From Candidatus Poseidoniaceae archaeon (GTDB lineage Archaea > Thermoplasmatota > Poseidoniia > Poseidoniales > Poseidoniaceae), in NCBI GenBank assembly GCA_013330925.1, contig DUHJ01000131.1, positions 1-7,092 of the forward strand: a stretch of DNA of 7,092 bases, read 5' to 3'. The first letter of the stretch is position 1. Each line of letters starts with the position of its first letter. Both the position numbers and the translations under genes were made by a program. The notes below the pieces were generated by a model. That model made no database searches and had not been told where the DNA came from. It worked only from the letters and a program-made list of their open reading frames with translations. Positions 1-6,695 of the stretch are shown here, one piece after another.

Positions 1-1797
1 TGCGGTCACGTCGATGCGCTTGCCGAACATGCCGGCCGCTTCGTGGTCATCGCCGCGCATGGCTTCCATCAGGTCGGCGTCGCCGTACAGCGCCATGCCG
101 CCGATGACGGTGAGGCGAACGTCGGGGTCCACCGCGTCGATGAGGTTGCGGTAGGGGTCAATTTGGTTGGAGTCGATGACCGCCAAATCAGCGGCCATGC
201 CGGGTGCGATGCGACCGACGTGCTCCTCCCAGCTGGTGGCGTCCGCCGCGTTGGAGGTGACCATGCGCACCATCTCTTCGTCCGTGAAAATGTCACCGAG
301 GATTTCGTCGTCCCAGAGGTCGGCAATCTTCAGTTCGTGCAGCGGTGATTTGCTGCCTGAGGGCGACCAGTCTGGCGCCAGTGCGATGTTGACGCCTGCG
401 GCCTTGGCCGCGGCCACGTCCGTCGTGTCTCCGTAGAGGAGCAGGTTGGACAGCGGCGACCAGACCAGGCTGGCGCCGACCTCACCCATCTTCTGGAACT
501 CGGTGGCGGTCAGGGCGGTGCCGTGGATCAGGACCAATTCACCCACAAGCAGGTCGTTGGCGACGAGGATGTCGAATTCAGCACGGCTGGATTCGTCCAC
601 CCCTTCGCCCAGATGCAGGAACCACGCGTCCAATTCCTGACTGGCGTTGCCGGTTTTGATGTGGTTTCCAATGTAGTCCGATTCAAGTTCGGTCACCTTG
701 GTGTGGATTTCGTCCCTTCCAAAGTTCCAATCCTCGATGTTGCGGGCCAAGACGCTGGCGTACGCGTCGTCTGGGTTGGAGGGTGCGCCTTGGGAAGCGG
801 TGGTTCCACCGACGATGACCTTCGCTTCGACGTACTTCATCGCGGCGAATTCCAGGTCGAAATACGGACCGCCGTGCAGGAGCATTTTCGGCTTGGTGAC
901 GAACTCGCTGTAGTCTGGATGGTTCTTCCATTGGTAGCGGTTTTGGTAACCTCCCCATTCGTTGGGGGACGACATGTGGTTTTCCACCGGCCACACGGGT
1001 GCGGTGTTGTAGTGGAGGTGGTTGTGGAGGTCGAGCAAACCGGGGTAAATGGTGGCGTCTGTGTGGTGAACAGGCACGCCTTCGAGGGTCAGGTCGCTGG
1101 GCGCGTCGCCGTTCCAAACCTCGACGATGATCCCGTCCTCAACGAGAATGGAACCGTCGTTGTGCACGGTTCCCGCGTCGTCCATCGTCACCACACGACC
1201 GGTCAGAACGTACGCACCGGAGTGAAGGTGGTCCAAGGCGGTGTAGCACCGCAGGCCGGCGATTGGCGCGGTCACGGTGGCGTTCTCATGCGAGCCGGGC
1301 GTGGGTGCGTCGTCCTTCCACAAGGTGCCGTTGTCCAGCGGAATGTAAGGGCGGTCCCACCAGCTGTCCTTGTCGGGCCAGCTCATGGAGTCGACGAGGG
1401 CCCCTTCCGCGGTGCGCAGCACCGCGCTGTCACCGCCGTAGTAATCGAGTTCAATACCGGAGTCCGCTCGGAAGATCACCACACGGGCGTTTGGCTCCAG
1501 CACGGTGTCCCACGGCAAGCGGCAGGGCGGGGATCCTCCGCCTTCTTCGTCGTCGAGCCACCAATCCGACACGTCCACAGGCGTGCTGCCGGCGTTCCAT
1601 ATCTCGATGAATTGGTCCGAAGTGCTGCCGATGTACCCGTCGCCGTTCCAGTCGACGCCGTCGTAATCTTCGGAGGACGCCGAGACCAAGACCTCGGAGA
1701 TGCGTACGTCAGGGACGTCGGCTTGGCCGGCCACCAGCGGGACGGTGGAGAGCATCATCAGGAGGACGAGGGTGGCCGCAGGCAGACGAGGCTTCAC
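1..1797 (-). CDS. Exported LTD-amidohydrolase fusion protein (3'-truncated by window edge)
   Basis: Likely an extracellular metal-dependent hydrolase or deaminase of the TRZ/ATZ (COG0402-like) amidohydrolase group; substrate unknown. My translation gives 599 residues with no stop before the left edge. Residues 1-26 form a signal peptide (MKPR, hydrophobic core, VAGQA). Residues 28-172 look like a lamin-tail domain: an ISEV strand, a DWNGDG loop at 49-54, FIEIWN at 63-68, and a PTPGSHEN end. A small beta region (190-228) leads into the barrel. Metal-site candidates are H258 and H260 (in LDLHNHLHYN), H395 with E398 three residues on (HLGE), H425 (LIHGT) and D476 (APDWSPSGS). This spacing fits the family, so the site appears intact. 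The only cysteines seen, C92 and C184, could form a disulfide. The GTG at 1797 is chosen because it sits after GGAG (4-nt spacer) and gives a proper signal peptide; the frame closes upstream at 1822-1824 with no ATG. It is transcribed divergently from the thioredoxin gene. Confidence 0.88.
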   Translation of the reverse strand, partial: MKPRLPAATLVLLMMLSTVPLVAGQADVPDVRISEVLVSASSEDYDGVDWNGDGYIGSTSDQFIEIWNAGSTPVDVSDWWLDDEEGGGSPPCRLPWDTVLEPNARVVIFRADSGIELDYYGGDSAVLRTAEGALVDSMSWPDKDSWWDRPYIPLDNGTLWKDDAPTPGSHENATVTAPIAGLRCYTALDHLHSGAYVLTGRVVTMDDAGTVHNDGSILVEDGIIVEVWNGDAPSDLTLEGVPVHHTDATIYPGLLDLHNHLHYNTAPVWPVENHMSSPNEWGGYQNRYQWKNHPDYSEFVTKPKMLLHGGPYFDLEFAAMKYVEAKVIVGGTTASQGAPSNPDDAYASVLARNIEDWNFGRDEIHTKVTELESDYIGNHIKTGNASQELDAWFLHLGEGVDESSRAEFDILVANDLLVGELVLIHGTALTATEFQKMGEVGASLVWSPLSNLLLYGDTTDVAAAKAAGVNIALAPDWSPSGSKSPLHELKIADLWDDEILGDIFTDEEMVRMVTSNAADATSWEEHVGRIAPGMAADLAVIDSNQIDPYRNLIDAVDPDVRLTVIGGMALYGDADLMEAMRGDDHEAAGMFGKRIDVTA

Positions 1798-1851
1798 GCC
1801 ACTCCATTTGCAGACGCCACATCAAGCCATCTCATCACGCCACAGAATACA

Positions 1852-1863
1852 CGAACATGTTCG
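1852..1863. promoter_or_regulatory. Perfect 12-bp palindrome, candidate operator
   Basis: CGAACATGTTCG is its own reverse complement over all 12 bases; the next flanking pair (A and C) does not match. It lies 1 nt from the AT-rich element at 1844-1850 and 37 nt upstream of the thioredoxin ATG. A dimeric regulator bound here could affect one or both divergent genes. Position and symmetry are observed; the operator role is inference. Confidence 0.35.
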
Positions 1864-1887
1864 CCAACAGGTCAAGGGACCCCCGGC

Positions 1888-1893
1888 AGGAGG
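1888..1893 (+). promoter_or_regulatory. Shine-Dalgarno site of the thioredoxin gene
   Basis: AGGAGG lies 7 nt before the ATG at 1901. This strong match to the 16S 3' end decides the start at 1901 over the longer open frame that reaches back to an ATG at 1700, which would run antisense through the amidohydrolase signal peptide. Confidence 0.8.
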
Positions 1894-1900
1894 AACTTCC

Positions 1901-2323
1901 ATGCCCACCATGGACCTGACCGAGGAGACCTTCGAAGCTGCCCTTGCGGACAACACCATCATGTTCATCGATTTCTGGGCCGAATGGTGTGGACCCTGCA
2001 AGGCCTTTGGCCCGGTTTACGAGCGTGTTTCTGAGGATCACCCCGACGTCCTTTTCGCGAAGGTCGACACGGAGGACCAGCAAGCGCTTGCGGGCTCCTT
2101 CGGGATCCGTTCCATCCCCACGACGGTGGTGTTCAAAGAAGGCGTGGGCGTCTTCATGCAACCAGGTGCCTTGCCCGAGGAGGCCTTGCAAGACTTGGTC
2201 GGCAAGGTCAAGGAGCTTGACATGGACGACGTTCGCACCATGATCGCCAAGCAGGAAGCCGAAGCCAAAGCAGCAGCGGGCGACGATGCAGGTTGCTGCA
2301 GCGACCCGTCATGTTCTAATTGA
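1901..2323 (+). CDS. Thioredoxin with Cys-rich C-terminal tail
   Basis: A small cytoplasmic thiol-disulfide oxidoreductase of 140 residues, compared with about 105-110 for a classical thioredoxin. There is no signal peptide. The active site is WCGPCK (C30 and C33), preceded by the FIDFWAEW strand. VDTED at 55-59 and the cis-proline loop SIPTT (P73) complete the fold, which ends near residue 110. The extra roughly 30 residues hold a charged, probably helical segment and then a terminal GCCSDPSCSN with C132, C133 and C138. These could be a redox relay or a metal site; neither can be shown from sequence. A strong ribosome site precedes the ATG. The gene ends 13 nt before the CocE-like lipoprotein gene, so the two are probably co-transcribed. 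The core call is secure; the physiological target is unknown. Confidence 0.95.
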   Translation: MPTMDLTEETFEAALADNTIMFIDFWAEWCGPCKAFGPVYERVSEDHPDVLFAKVDTEDQQALAGSFGIRSIPTTVVFKEGVGVFMQPGALPEEALQDLVGKVKELDMDDVRTMIAKQEAEAKAAAGDDAGCCSDPSCSN

Positions 2324-2336
2324 CCCCGCTTGAGGC

Positions 2337-4145
2337 ATGTCCGTGCGTCACGTTGCGTTCATGCTCGTTTGGCTGATGTTGGCCATGCCTTTGGCCGGCT
2401 GCCTCGGGGCAGAAGACGAGGATCTTGCCGTCGATATGGGTGATTCCTCTTACCCCAACCCTTGGGAACGCGGCGATCTTACCTACGACGACAGCGATGT
2501 GTTCAGCCGGGTCACCACCAACGGAAGTTACGGCATCATCGACGCCGTTTCCGTCTTTGTTCCCGTTGACACCATCACCGCTGCTGACGGCGGTGCAGGG
2601 CTGACCGGTGACGCCGAAGTCCACCTTGGATTGTGGTTGCCGGACATCGAGGGCTGCGACTGGACGTTGGAGAACGTCTCCGAGGAATGCCGCGTTCCGG
2701 TGATCGCCGACGTGGGTCCATACTACGACGACGGTGACGTGAGCGCCGTGACGCCTGCGGACCGTTTGGGCCGCTTCCTCATCGAAAACTACGTGCCCCA
2801 CGGTTATGCCGTGGCTCAAGTCTCGGTGTTTGGCACCGGTGAATCGAACCACTGCATGGACCTCATGGGCACCGATGAACAACGTGGCATCGATGCCGCG
2901 GTGACGTGGCTCGGCACCCAAGGTTGGTCCAACGGCCGCGTCGGGCTCATCGGCAAGTCCTACGACGGCAGCACGCCGTGGCAAGCGGCCACCTTCGGCA
3001 ATCCGCACCTTGCGACCATCGTTCCGATGTCTGGGCTCATCGGTGTCCACGACCTGATGTGGCGCAACGGCAGCATGGAAGCACGTGGCATGATCATGCA
3101 CAACGGCGTGTACGGCTCCTTCGGCATCGACGGCGACAGCGAAGACAGCCACACGCTGTGCGAGGGATACCTGGAAGGCTACGCGAACGGTCCTGCGGCC
3201 TACTTGACGGGTGGCATGGTGACCTACGCCGGCAATGATTACTGGACCGAGCGTTCCTTCCTCGACCGGGTGTTGCAGAACTACGACGGTTCCATCTACA
3301 TCATTCAGGGCATGCAAGATTGGAACGTCGATCCACACATGGCGTTCCCCATTCACCAGCAGGTGCATGACGCCGGCATTGAGGTGAAGACCCTCGCAGG
3401 CCAGTGGGCCCACGATTATCCAGACCGTGTCACCGGGCACAGTTCCCAAAGCAGCGGTCGCGGCGCGGAAGCCTATCCCTACACCCTTCGCTGGGATTGG
3501 GCCGACGAGATGCTCGTTTGGTTCGATTGGTACCTGCGCGACGAAGGCGTTGCACCGGTGCTCGGCGTGGAAATGCAGGACAACCGTGGCGGGTGGAGGT
3601 TCGAGTCCACCTGGCCCGCTGAAGACACGCAATTCGTCGAGGTTGCGGGCAGCGACCTCGGTCCCACCGGGGCGAGCATCAGCGGCACGAACAGCATCAC
3701 GATGACCTACGGGCCCTTCGAGAACGACACGTGGATTGCAGGGATGCCGACCTTCCATATTCCCGTGACGCCGCACACGACCAACGGGGCTCATGGCTTC
3801 CTTGAGATGACCGACGAAAGTGGCATGCACCTCGGTCACGCCGTCATGGATTTCCGATTCCATGCAGGCGGACGAGACGGGCAAGAGGTGCTGGTACCCT
3901 TTTCGACCGTGACCGGATACATGGAGTTCTTCGCCATGGACGTCTACCTTGAAGCCGGTGAATCCATCGTCATCACGATGACCCAAACCGGTGAAGATTA
4001 CGTTCCATCGCCTGCGTCTGTGGGTTCCTACAGCATCGATTGGTCTGCCGCGGTCCTGACCCTTCCATTGGTGGAGCGCACCTGCGACGACTTGTTCCGT
4101 GCGCCGATGCAGACCTACGGTGAAGATGGCGGTCGGGCCTGCTGA
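2337..4145 (+). CDS. CocE/NonD-type (peptidase S15) serine hydrolase, lipoprotein
   Basis: A 602-residue alpha/beta-hydrolase of the CocE / X-Pro dipeptidyl-peptidase S15 group, which cleaves acyl esters or X-Pro peptide bonds; the substrate is not predictable here. An N-terminal hydrophobic segment ends in lipobox LAGC (C22), followed by an acidic linker, so the mature protein should be lipid-anchored on the outer face of the membrane. The catalytic triad candidates are S208 in GKSYDG, D328 in GMQDWN and H359 in WAHDY, in family order and spacing; Y209 next to the serine matches the family's oxyanion tyrosine. Residues from about 400 on fit the beta-rich PepX_C-type domain. Six further cysteines (C107, C118, C173, C275, C583, C602) allow disulfides in an exported protein. 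The start is uncertain: GAGG at 2332-2335 is 1 nt from the ATG at 2337 but 7 nt from an in-frame GTG at 2343. It follows the thioredoxin gene by 13 nt. Confidence 0.9.
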   Translation: MSVRHVAFMLVWLMLAMPLAGCLGAEDEDLAVDMGDSSYPNPWERGDLTYDDSDVFSRVTTNGSYGIIDAVSVFVPVDTITAADGGAGLTGDAEVHLGLWLPDIEGCDWTLENVSEECRVPVIADVGPYYDDGDVSAVTPADRLGRFLIENYVPHGYAVAQVSVFGTGESNHCMDLMGTDEQRGIDAAVTWLGTQGWSNGRVGLIGKSYDGSTPWQAATFGNPHLATIVPMSGLIGVHDLMWRNGSMEARGMIMHNGVYGSFGIDGDSEDSHTLCEGYLEGYANGPAAYLTGGMVTYAGNDYWTERSFLDRVLQNYDGSIYIIQGMQDWNVDPHMAFPIHQQVHDAGIEVKTLAGQWAHDYPDRVTGHSSQSSGRGAEAYPYTLRWDWADEMLVWFDWYLRDEGVAPVLGVEMQDNRGGWRFESTWPAEDTQFVEVAGSDLGPTGASISGTNSITMTYGPFENDTWIAGMPTFHIPVTPHTTNGAHGFLEMTDESGMHLGHAVMDFRFHAGGRDGQEVLVPFSTVTGYMEFFAMDVYLEAGESIVITMTQTGEDYVPSPASVGSYSIDWSAAVLTLPLVERTCDDLFRAPMQTYGEDGGRAC

Positions 4146-4148
4146 TCA
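4143..4148. other. Palindromic TGATCA shared as stop codons of two convergent genes
   Basis: Bases 4143-4145 (TGA) end the CocE-like gene on the plus strand. Bases 4146-4148 (TCA) are the TGA stop of the MutS2-like gene on the minus strand. The coding regions abut with no spacer, so neither gene has its own intergenic terminator here. No T-rich run or hairpin is seen at the junction. Confidence 0.95.
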
Positions 4149-6140
4149 GAACGCGTCGAGGATCGATGCAAACACGGCCTTTGCGGGCCCTTCTGACCGC
4201 TCGACAAGCCTGCGCACGATCAATTCGGGCGTGCTTCGAGCGAGATGGTTCCTGCGAGGTGTCCGGTCCACGATGAGTTCCAGATGTTCGTCCAAGCCAC
4301 GAGCCTCGATGCCATCAATGCGGAGGTCATCGCGGCCAGTGGCCTCGATGATGGCCGGGGCCAAGTGGGTGACGAGGACCATGGAGGTGTCCGGATGGGC
4401 CTCGGCCGCGAGCAGCATCCCTGCGATGATCCGTGCTCCTGCGCCCGGTTCGGTGATGGCCTCCAATTCGTCGGCAAGGATGAGCTTGGACGTGGGATCG
4501 CTGACGACCTCCGCGAGGTCCACGAGCGTCTGCTCAAGCGCGCCTGCGGACTGGGTCCCGCCCGCTTTGGCCAACACCTGCAGGTGCTTGACCCGGCCGA
4601 CGCGGGCTTCTGTTGCCGGTACGGGCAGGCCCATGTGGGCAAGGATGCAGGTGAAGCCGAGCAGTTCGAGCAGGGTGGTCTTGCCACCGCTGTTGGCACC
4701 GGTCAGCAAGGCCACGGTTTGTCGGTCGCCTTCCTCGGCGGAACGGCCGACGCCGTAGGTCACGGGGTCCGGCTCGATGCCGAGCAGGGGGTGACGTCCC
4801 TCCACGACGACCAGGCCGTGTTCAACCATCGTCGGGCGCACGCAGCGGTGCGTTTCAGACCAGCGGGCGACCGCAAGCCATTGGTCGAGTTCGACCATGG
4901 CCTCAATGGCTTCACCGCAGACCTCGCGCAGGGGCGCAAGCGCCGTGGAAAGACGTGTCAGTTCTGCGGCTTCGTCCGCGGCGATGCGGCGCTCGAGGTC
5001 CTCGACCAAGAGATCGACCTCCTTGCGGTCGACCTTGAGCGGCCAGCCGTCGATGAACAGCCGCTGCGGCATGCGCAAGCTGGTGCCGTGGAGGAACTCC
5101 GACAGCGCGGTATTGGCTTCCTCAATGGCTTCCTCGATGGCCTCGGTGGTGGCCGCGCGCAGGCGCCGCTGGAGGCCAGCGCCGTTGGCCAGCGCGTCGA
5201 GCATGTCCGCACCGGTCAACGCGAGTTGTGCTTCAGCCATCGCTTCCTCGACGCGTTCACGCACCTGAGTTTCGAGGCCCTTGATCGTCGGCCACAGGCG
5301 GTCGGCCACGTCATGCAGCAGGTCAGGGTTGCCGTCGTCGCTGACGTCATGGAGCAGCGCCTCGAGTTCGCCAAGGTCGGCAACCATCGGTGCGAGGCGG
5401 TTCAGCACAGGTTGGGCACCCTTGACGGCGCTAAGGGTCGGCCAGCGCTGCACGAGGTCCGCGACCAAGCCAAGCAAGGTGCTGTTTGTGCGGAACCATG
5501 CCAAGGTCGCCTCGGGCAGCGCCATGGCGTCGACGGCGTCCTCGGGCAAGACCAGCCAGCCGTCGGGAGCGTCGAGCGGTGCGCCTTCGCCGATCCAACT
5601 GACTTGCTTGAACACGCGATAATCGCGCCATGTTTCGTCTGGGCCGGGCGTCAGGACGCGGCATTGTTTCGCGAGTTCGGGCCGGTCTTGCCGGGTCACG
5701 ACCACGCGATCGTGCCGCCCGGTCGGGCTTCGGGGACGGGAGAGTCCCTTCCACGCTTCAGCGAGGTCGGCCACAGCGCCAGACGCGACCAAGGCGCGGG
5801 CGGCGTCAACGAGGGCCCAGCGGGATTCCGGGTCCTGAATCGGCGTGAGCAAGGCCAAGCGTTCACGCGAAGCCGCGCAAGCGGCATGTTGGCGCATGTC
5901 TTCGATGAGTTGCGCATGCAACTTCTCGGCCTCGCGGGTGGCAAGGAAGCCACCGTCGTCGCCGCTGGCGGCGCGTGCGAGCGCCAAAGCGCGCTTTGGT
6001 GAAACGCCGTTGACCGCAGCGATTCGTGAGATGTCACCGGACTTCAGCGCGGCCATCGCGGCATCCTCGCCGTCGAAGTGATCGCGGAGCTTGTCCGCCA
6101 ATTTTTGACCGAGACCAGGGACCCGTTCAAGCGCCATCAT
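4146..6140 (-). CDS. MutS2-like DNA-binding ATPase with N-terminal HhH, no Smr domain
   Basis: A 664-residue MutS-superfamily ATPase that probably acts on branched or damaged DNA rather than in classical mismatch repair. Residues 4-22 (VPGLGQKLADKL) and 36-56 look like paired helix-hairpin-helix motifs. A helical middle region of about 230-430 fits the MutS core and clamp. The ATPase shows Walker A GANSGGKT (481-488, K487), an ST-like signature loop TQSAGALE (529-536), Walker B LILADELE with D557 and E558, and switch histidine H592 in VTHLAP. The mismatch-reading N-terminal domain of MutS and its Phe-x-Glu motif are not apparent. The protein ends soon after the ATPase (SILDAF), so the Smr nuclease domain of bacterial MutS2 is absent. 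Archaeal MutS2-type proteins of this HhH layout are known. It starts 15 nt after the GNAT gene, with a second ATG directly following the first and no clear Shine-Dalgarno site. Confidence 0.9.
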   Translation of the reverse strand: MMALERVPGLGQKLADKLRDHFDGEDAAMAALKSGDISRIAAVNGVSPKRALALARAASGDDGGFLATREAEKLHAQLIEDMRQHAACAASRERLALLTPIQDPESRWALVDAARALVASGAVADLAEAWKGLSRPRSPTGRHDRVVVTRQDRPELAKQCRVLTPGPDETWRDYRVFKQVSWIGEGAPLDAPDGWLVLPEDAVDAMALPEATLAWFRTNSTLLGLVADLVQRWPTLSAVKGAQPVLNRLAPMVADLGELEALLHDVSDDGNPDLLHDVADRLWPTIKGLETQVRERVEEAMAEAQLALTGADMLDALANGAGLQRRLRAATTEAIEEAIEEANTALSEFLHGTSLRMPQRLFIDGWPLKVDRKEVDLLVEDLERRIAADEAAELTRLSTALAPLREVCGEAIEAMVELDQWLAVARWSETHRCVRPTMVEHGLVVVEGRHPLLGIEPDPVTYGVGRSAEEGDRQTVALLTGANSGGKTTLLELLGFTCILAHMGLPVPATEARVGRVKHLQVLAKAGGTQSAGALEQTLVDLAEVVSDPTSKLILADELEAITEPGAGARIIAGMLLAAEAHPDTSMVLVTHLAPAIIEATGRDDLRIDGIEARGLDEHLELIVDRTPRRNHLARSTPELIVRRLVERSEGPAKAVFASILDAF

Positions 6141-6155
6141 GGACGAAAATCCACG

Positions 6156-6647
6156 TCAACGGTTCTTGAGGTTGCCCTTCCTGAGCAGCATGGTGACGGA
6201 CTTCGTCTCATGATGAAGGACGCCCACCTCGACGAACTCGAAGCGCTCATGGAAGCGCATTGAGCCGGGGTTCGGAGGATTCAGGTTCACTTCTGCGGCG
6301 ATTGGAACGTGGTGTTCGTTTGAGCACGACACGACCGCGTGGTACAAGGCAGCGCCAACGCCTTGGTTCCTTGATTCGGTGGCGACGGCCACACGGTCGA
6401 CGTAGATGAATTCCTGATACCTTGCGTTGAACCACGCGTAGTTCAGGCTTCCATAGTCGGCCTGAGGCAAGAGGCAGATCACGAATCCCAGCAGGACGTC
6501 GTCAGAAAAGGCTCCGCGGGCGAAGGAGGACACGTTGAGGAGGTGACCCATCTCGTCTTCGGACACCTTGCCCGTGCCGGGCAAACCCTGTTCGTTGATC
6601 GACCACATGTCGTGCAGATGTTCACGCGTCAAGGGACGAATCTGCAT
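6156..6647 (-). CDS. GNAT-family acetyltransferase, COG3818-like
   Basis: A 163-residue cytoplasmic N-acetyltransferase that would move an acetyl group from acetyl-CoA to an unknown amine. The N-terminal strand IRPLTREHL is typical of GNAT proteins. The acetyl-CoA loop is R93-N-Q-G96-V-G98-A, after the strand IYVDRVAVA. Several stretches match what I recall of the COG3818 group: LNYAWFNARYQEFIYVDR (68-85), EVNLNPPNPGS, and the late FHERFEFVEVGV segment. Full family length is present. The gene lies between the CGHC thioredoxin-like gene (48 nt upstream) and the MutS2-like gene (15 nt downstream) on the same strand, which suggests one transcript. No Shine-Dalgarno site is visible before the ATG at 6647. 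The family call is firm; the substrate is unknown. Confidence 0.9.
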   Translation of the reverse strand: MQIRPLTREHLHDMWSINEQGLPGTGKVSEDEMGHLLNVSSFARGAFSDDVLLGFVICLLPQADYGSLNYAWFNARYQEFIYVDRVAVATESRNQGVGAALYHAVVSCSNEHHVPIAAEVNLNPPNPGSMRFHERFEFVEVGVLHHETKSVTMLLRKGNLKNR

Positions 6648-6695
6648 GGCAGCGTGTGGATGGCCTGGGACTTGAATGGAACCCTTTGGGATGAA

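Larger units (their letters stand above)
1798..1900. promoter_or_regulatory. Divergent intergenic promoter region
   Basis: This 103-bp gap separates the GTG start of the exported amidohydrolase (minus) from the ATG start of the thioredoxin (plus), so it must hold or overlap promoters for both. The most AT-rich stretch is AGAATAC at 1844-1850, about 50 nt from each start. That would suit an archaeal TATA-like element with initiation roughly 25 nt away and short leaders in both directions. No BRE was confidently identified. The promoter call rests on gene orientation; the TATA assignment is inference. Confidence 0.5.

Noticed and set aside
49..54. EF-hand or dockerin calcium site read from the DWNGDG loop (residues 49-54 of the amidohydrolase, near nucleotides 1636-1653)
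   Set aside because: A single loop without a canonical acidic residue at position 12 and without flanking helices; NGDG loops of this kind are common inside LTD domains, so no separate domain is called. The coordinates given here are residue numbers.
1852..1863. LexA-type SOS box in the divergent promoter
   Set aside because: The Gram-positive-type box is CGAAC-N4-GTTCG, whereas here the half-sites are separated by only 2 bases, and the likely host is archaeal.
1700..1900. N-terminal extension of the thioredoxin to an ATG at 1700
   Set aside because: The extra 67 residues resemble no leader, lie antisense to the amidohydrolase start, and a strong AGGAGG sits 7 nt before the ATG at 1901.
523..2034. 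Plus-strand open frame (about 503 codons) opposite the amidohydrolase and running into the thioredoxin gene
   Set aside because: It crosses the divergent promoter region and ends inside the thioredoxin gene in another frame; composition is shadow-like and there is no motif.
2316..3986. Long minus-strand open frame (about 556 codons) opposite the CocE-like gene
   Set aside because: Its translation is rich in His, Val, Arg and Gly with no recognisable motif, while the plus strand encodes a lipoprotein with an intact catalytic triad. GC-biased third positions keep the antisense frame open.
4245..6002. Long plus-strand open frame (about 585 codons) opposite the MutS2-like gene
   Set aside because: No domain is recognisable, and the minus strand carries complete MutS ATPase motifs. 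It is a GC-driven shadow frame.
6078..6263. Small plus-strand open frame of about 61 codons across the MutS2-GNAT junction
   Set aside because: It lies antisense to the ends of two confident genes, has no ribosome site and no recognisable motif.
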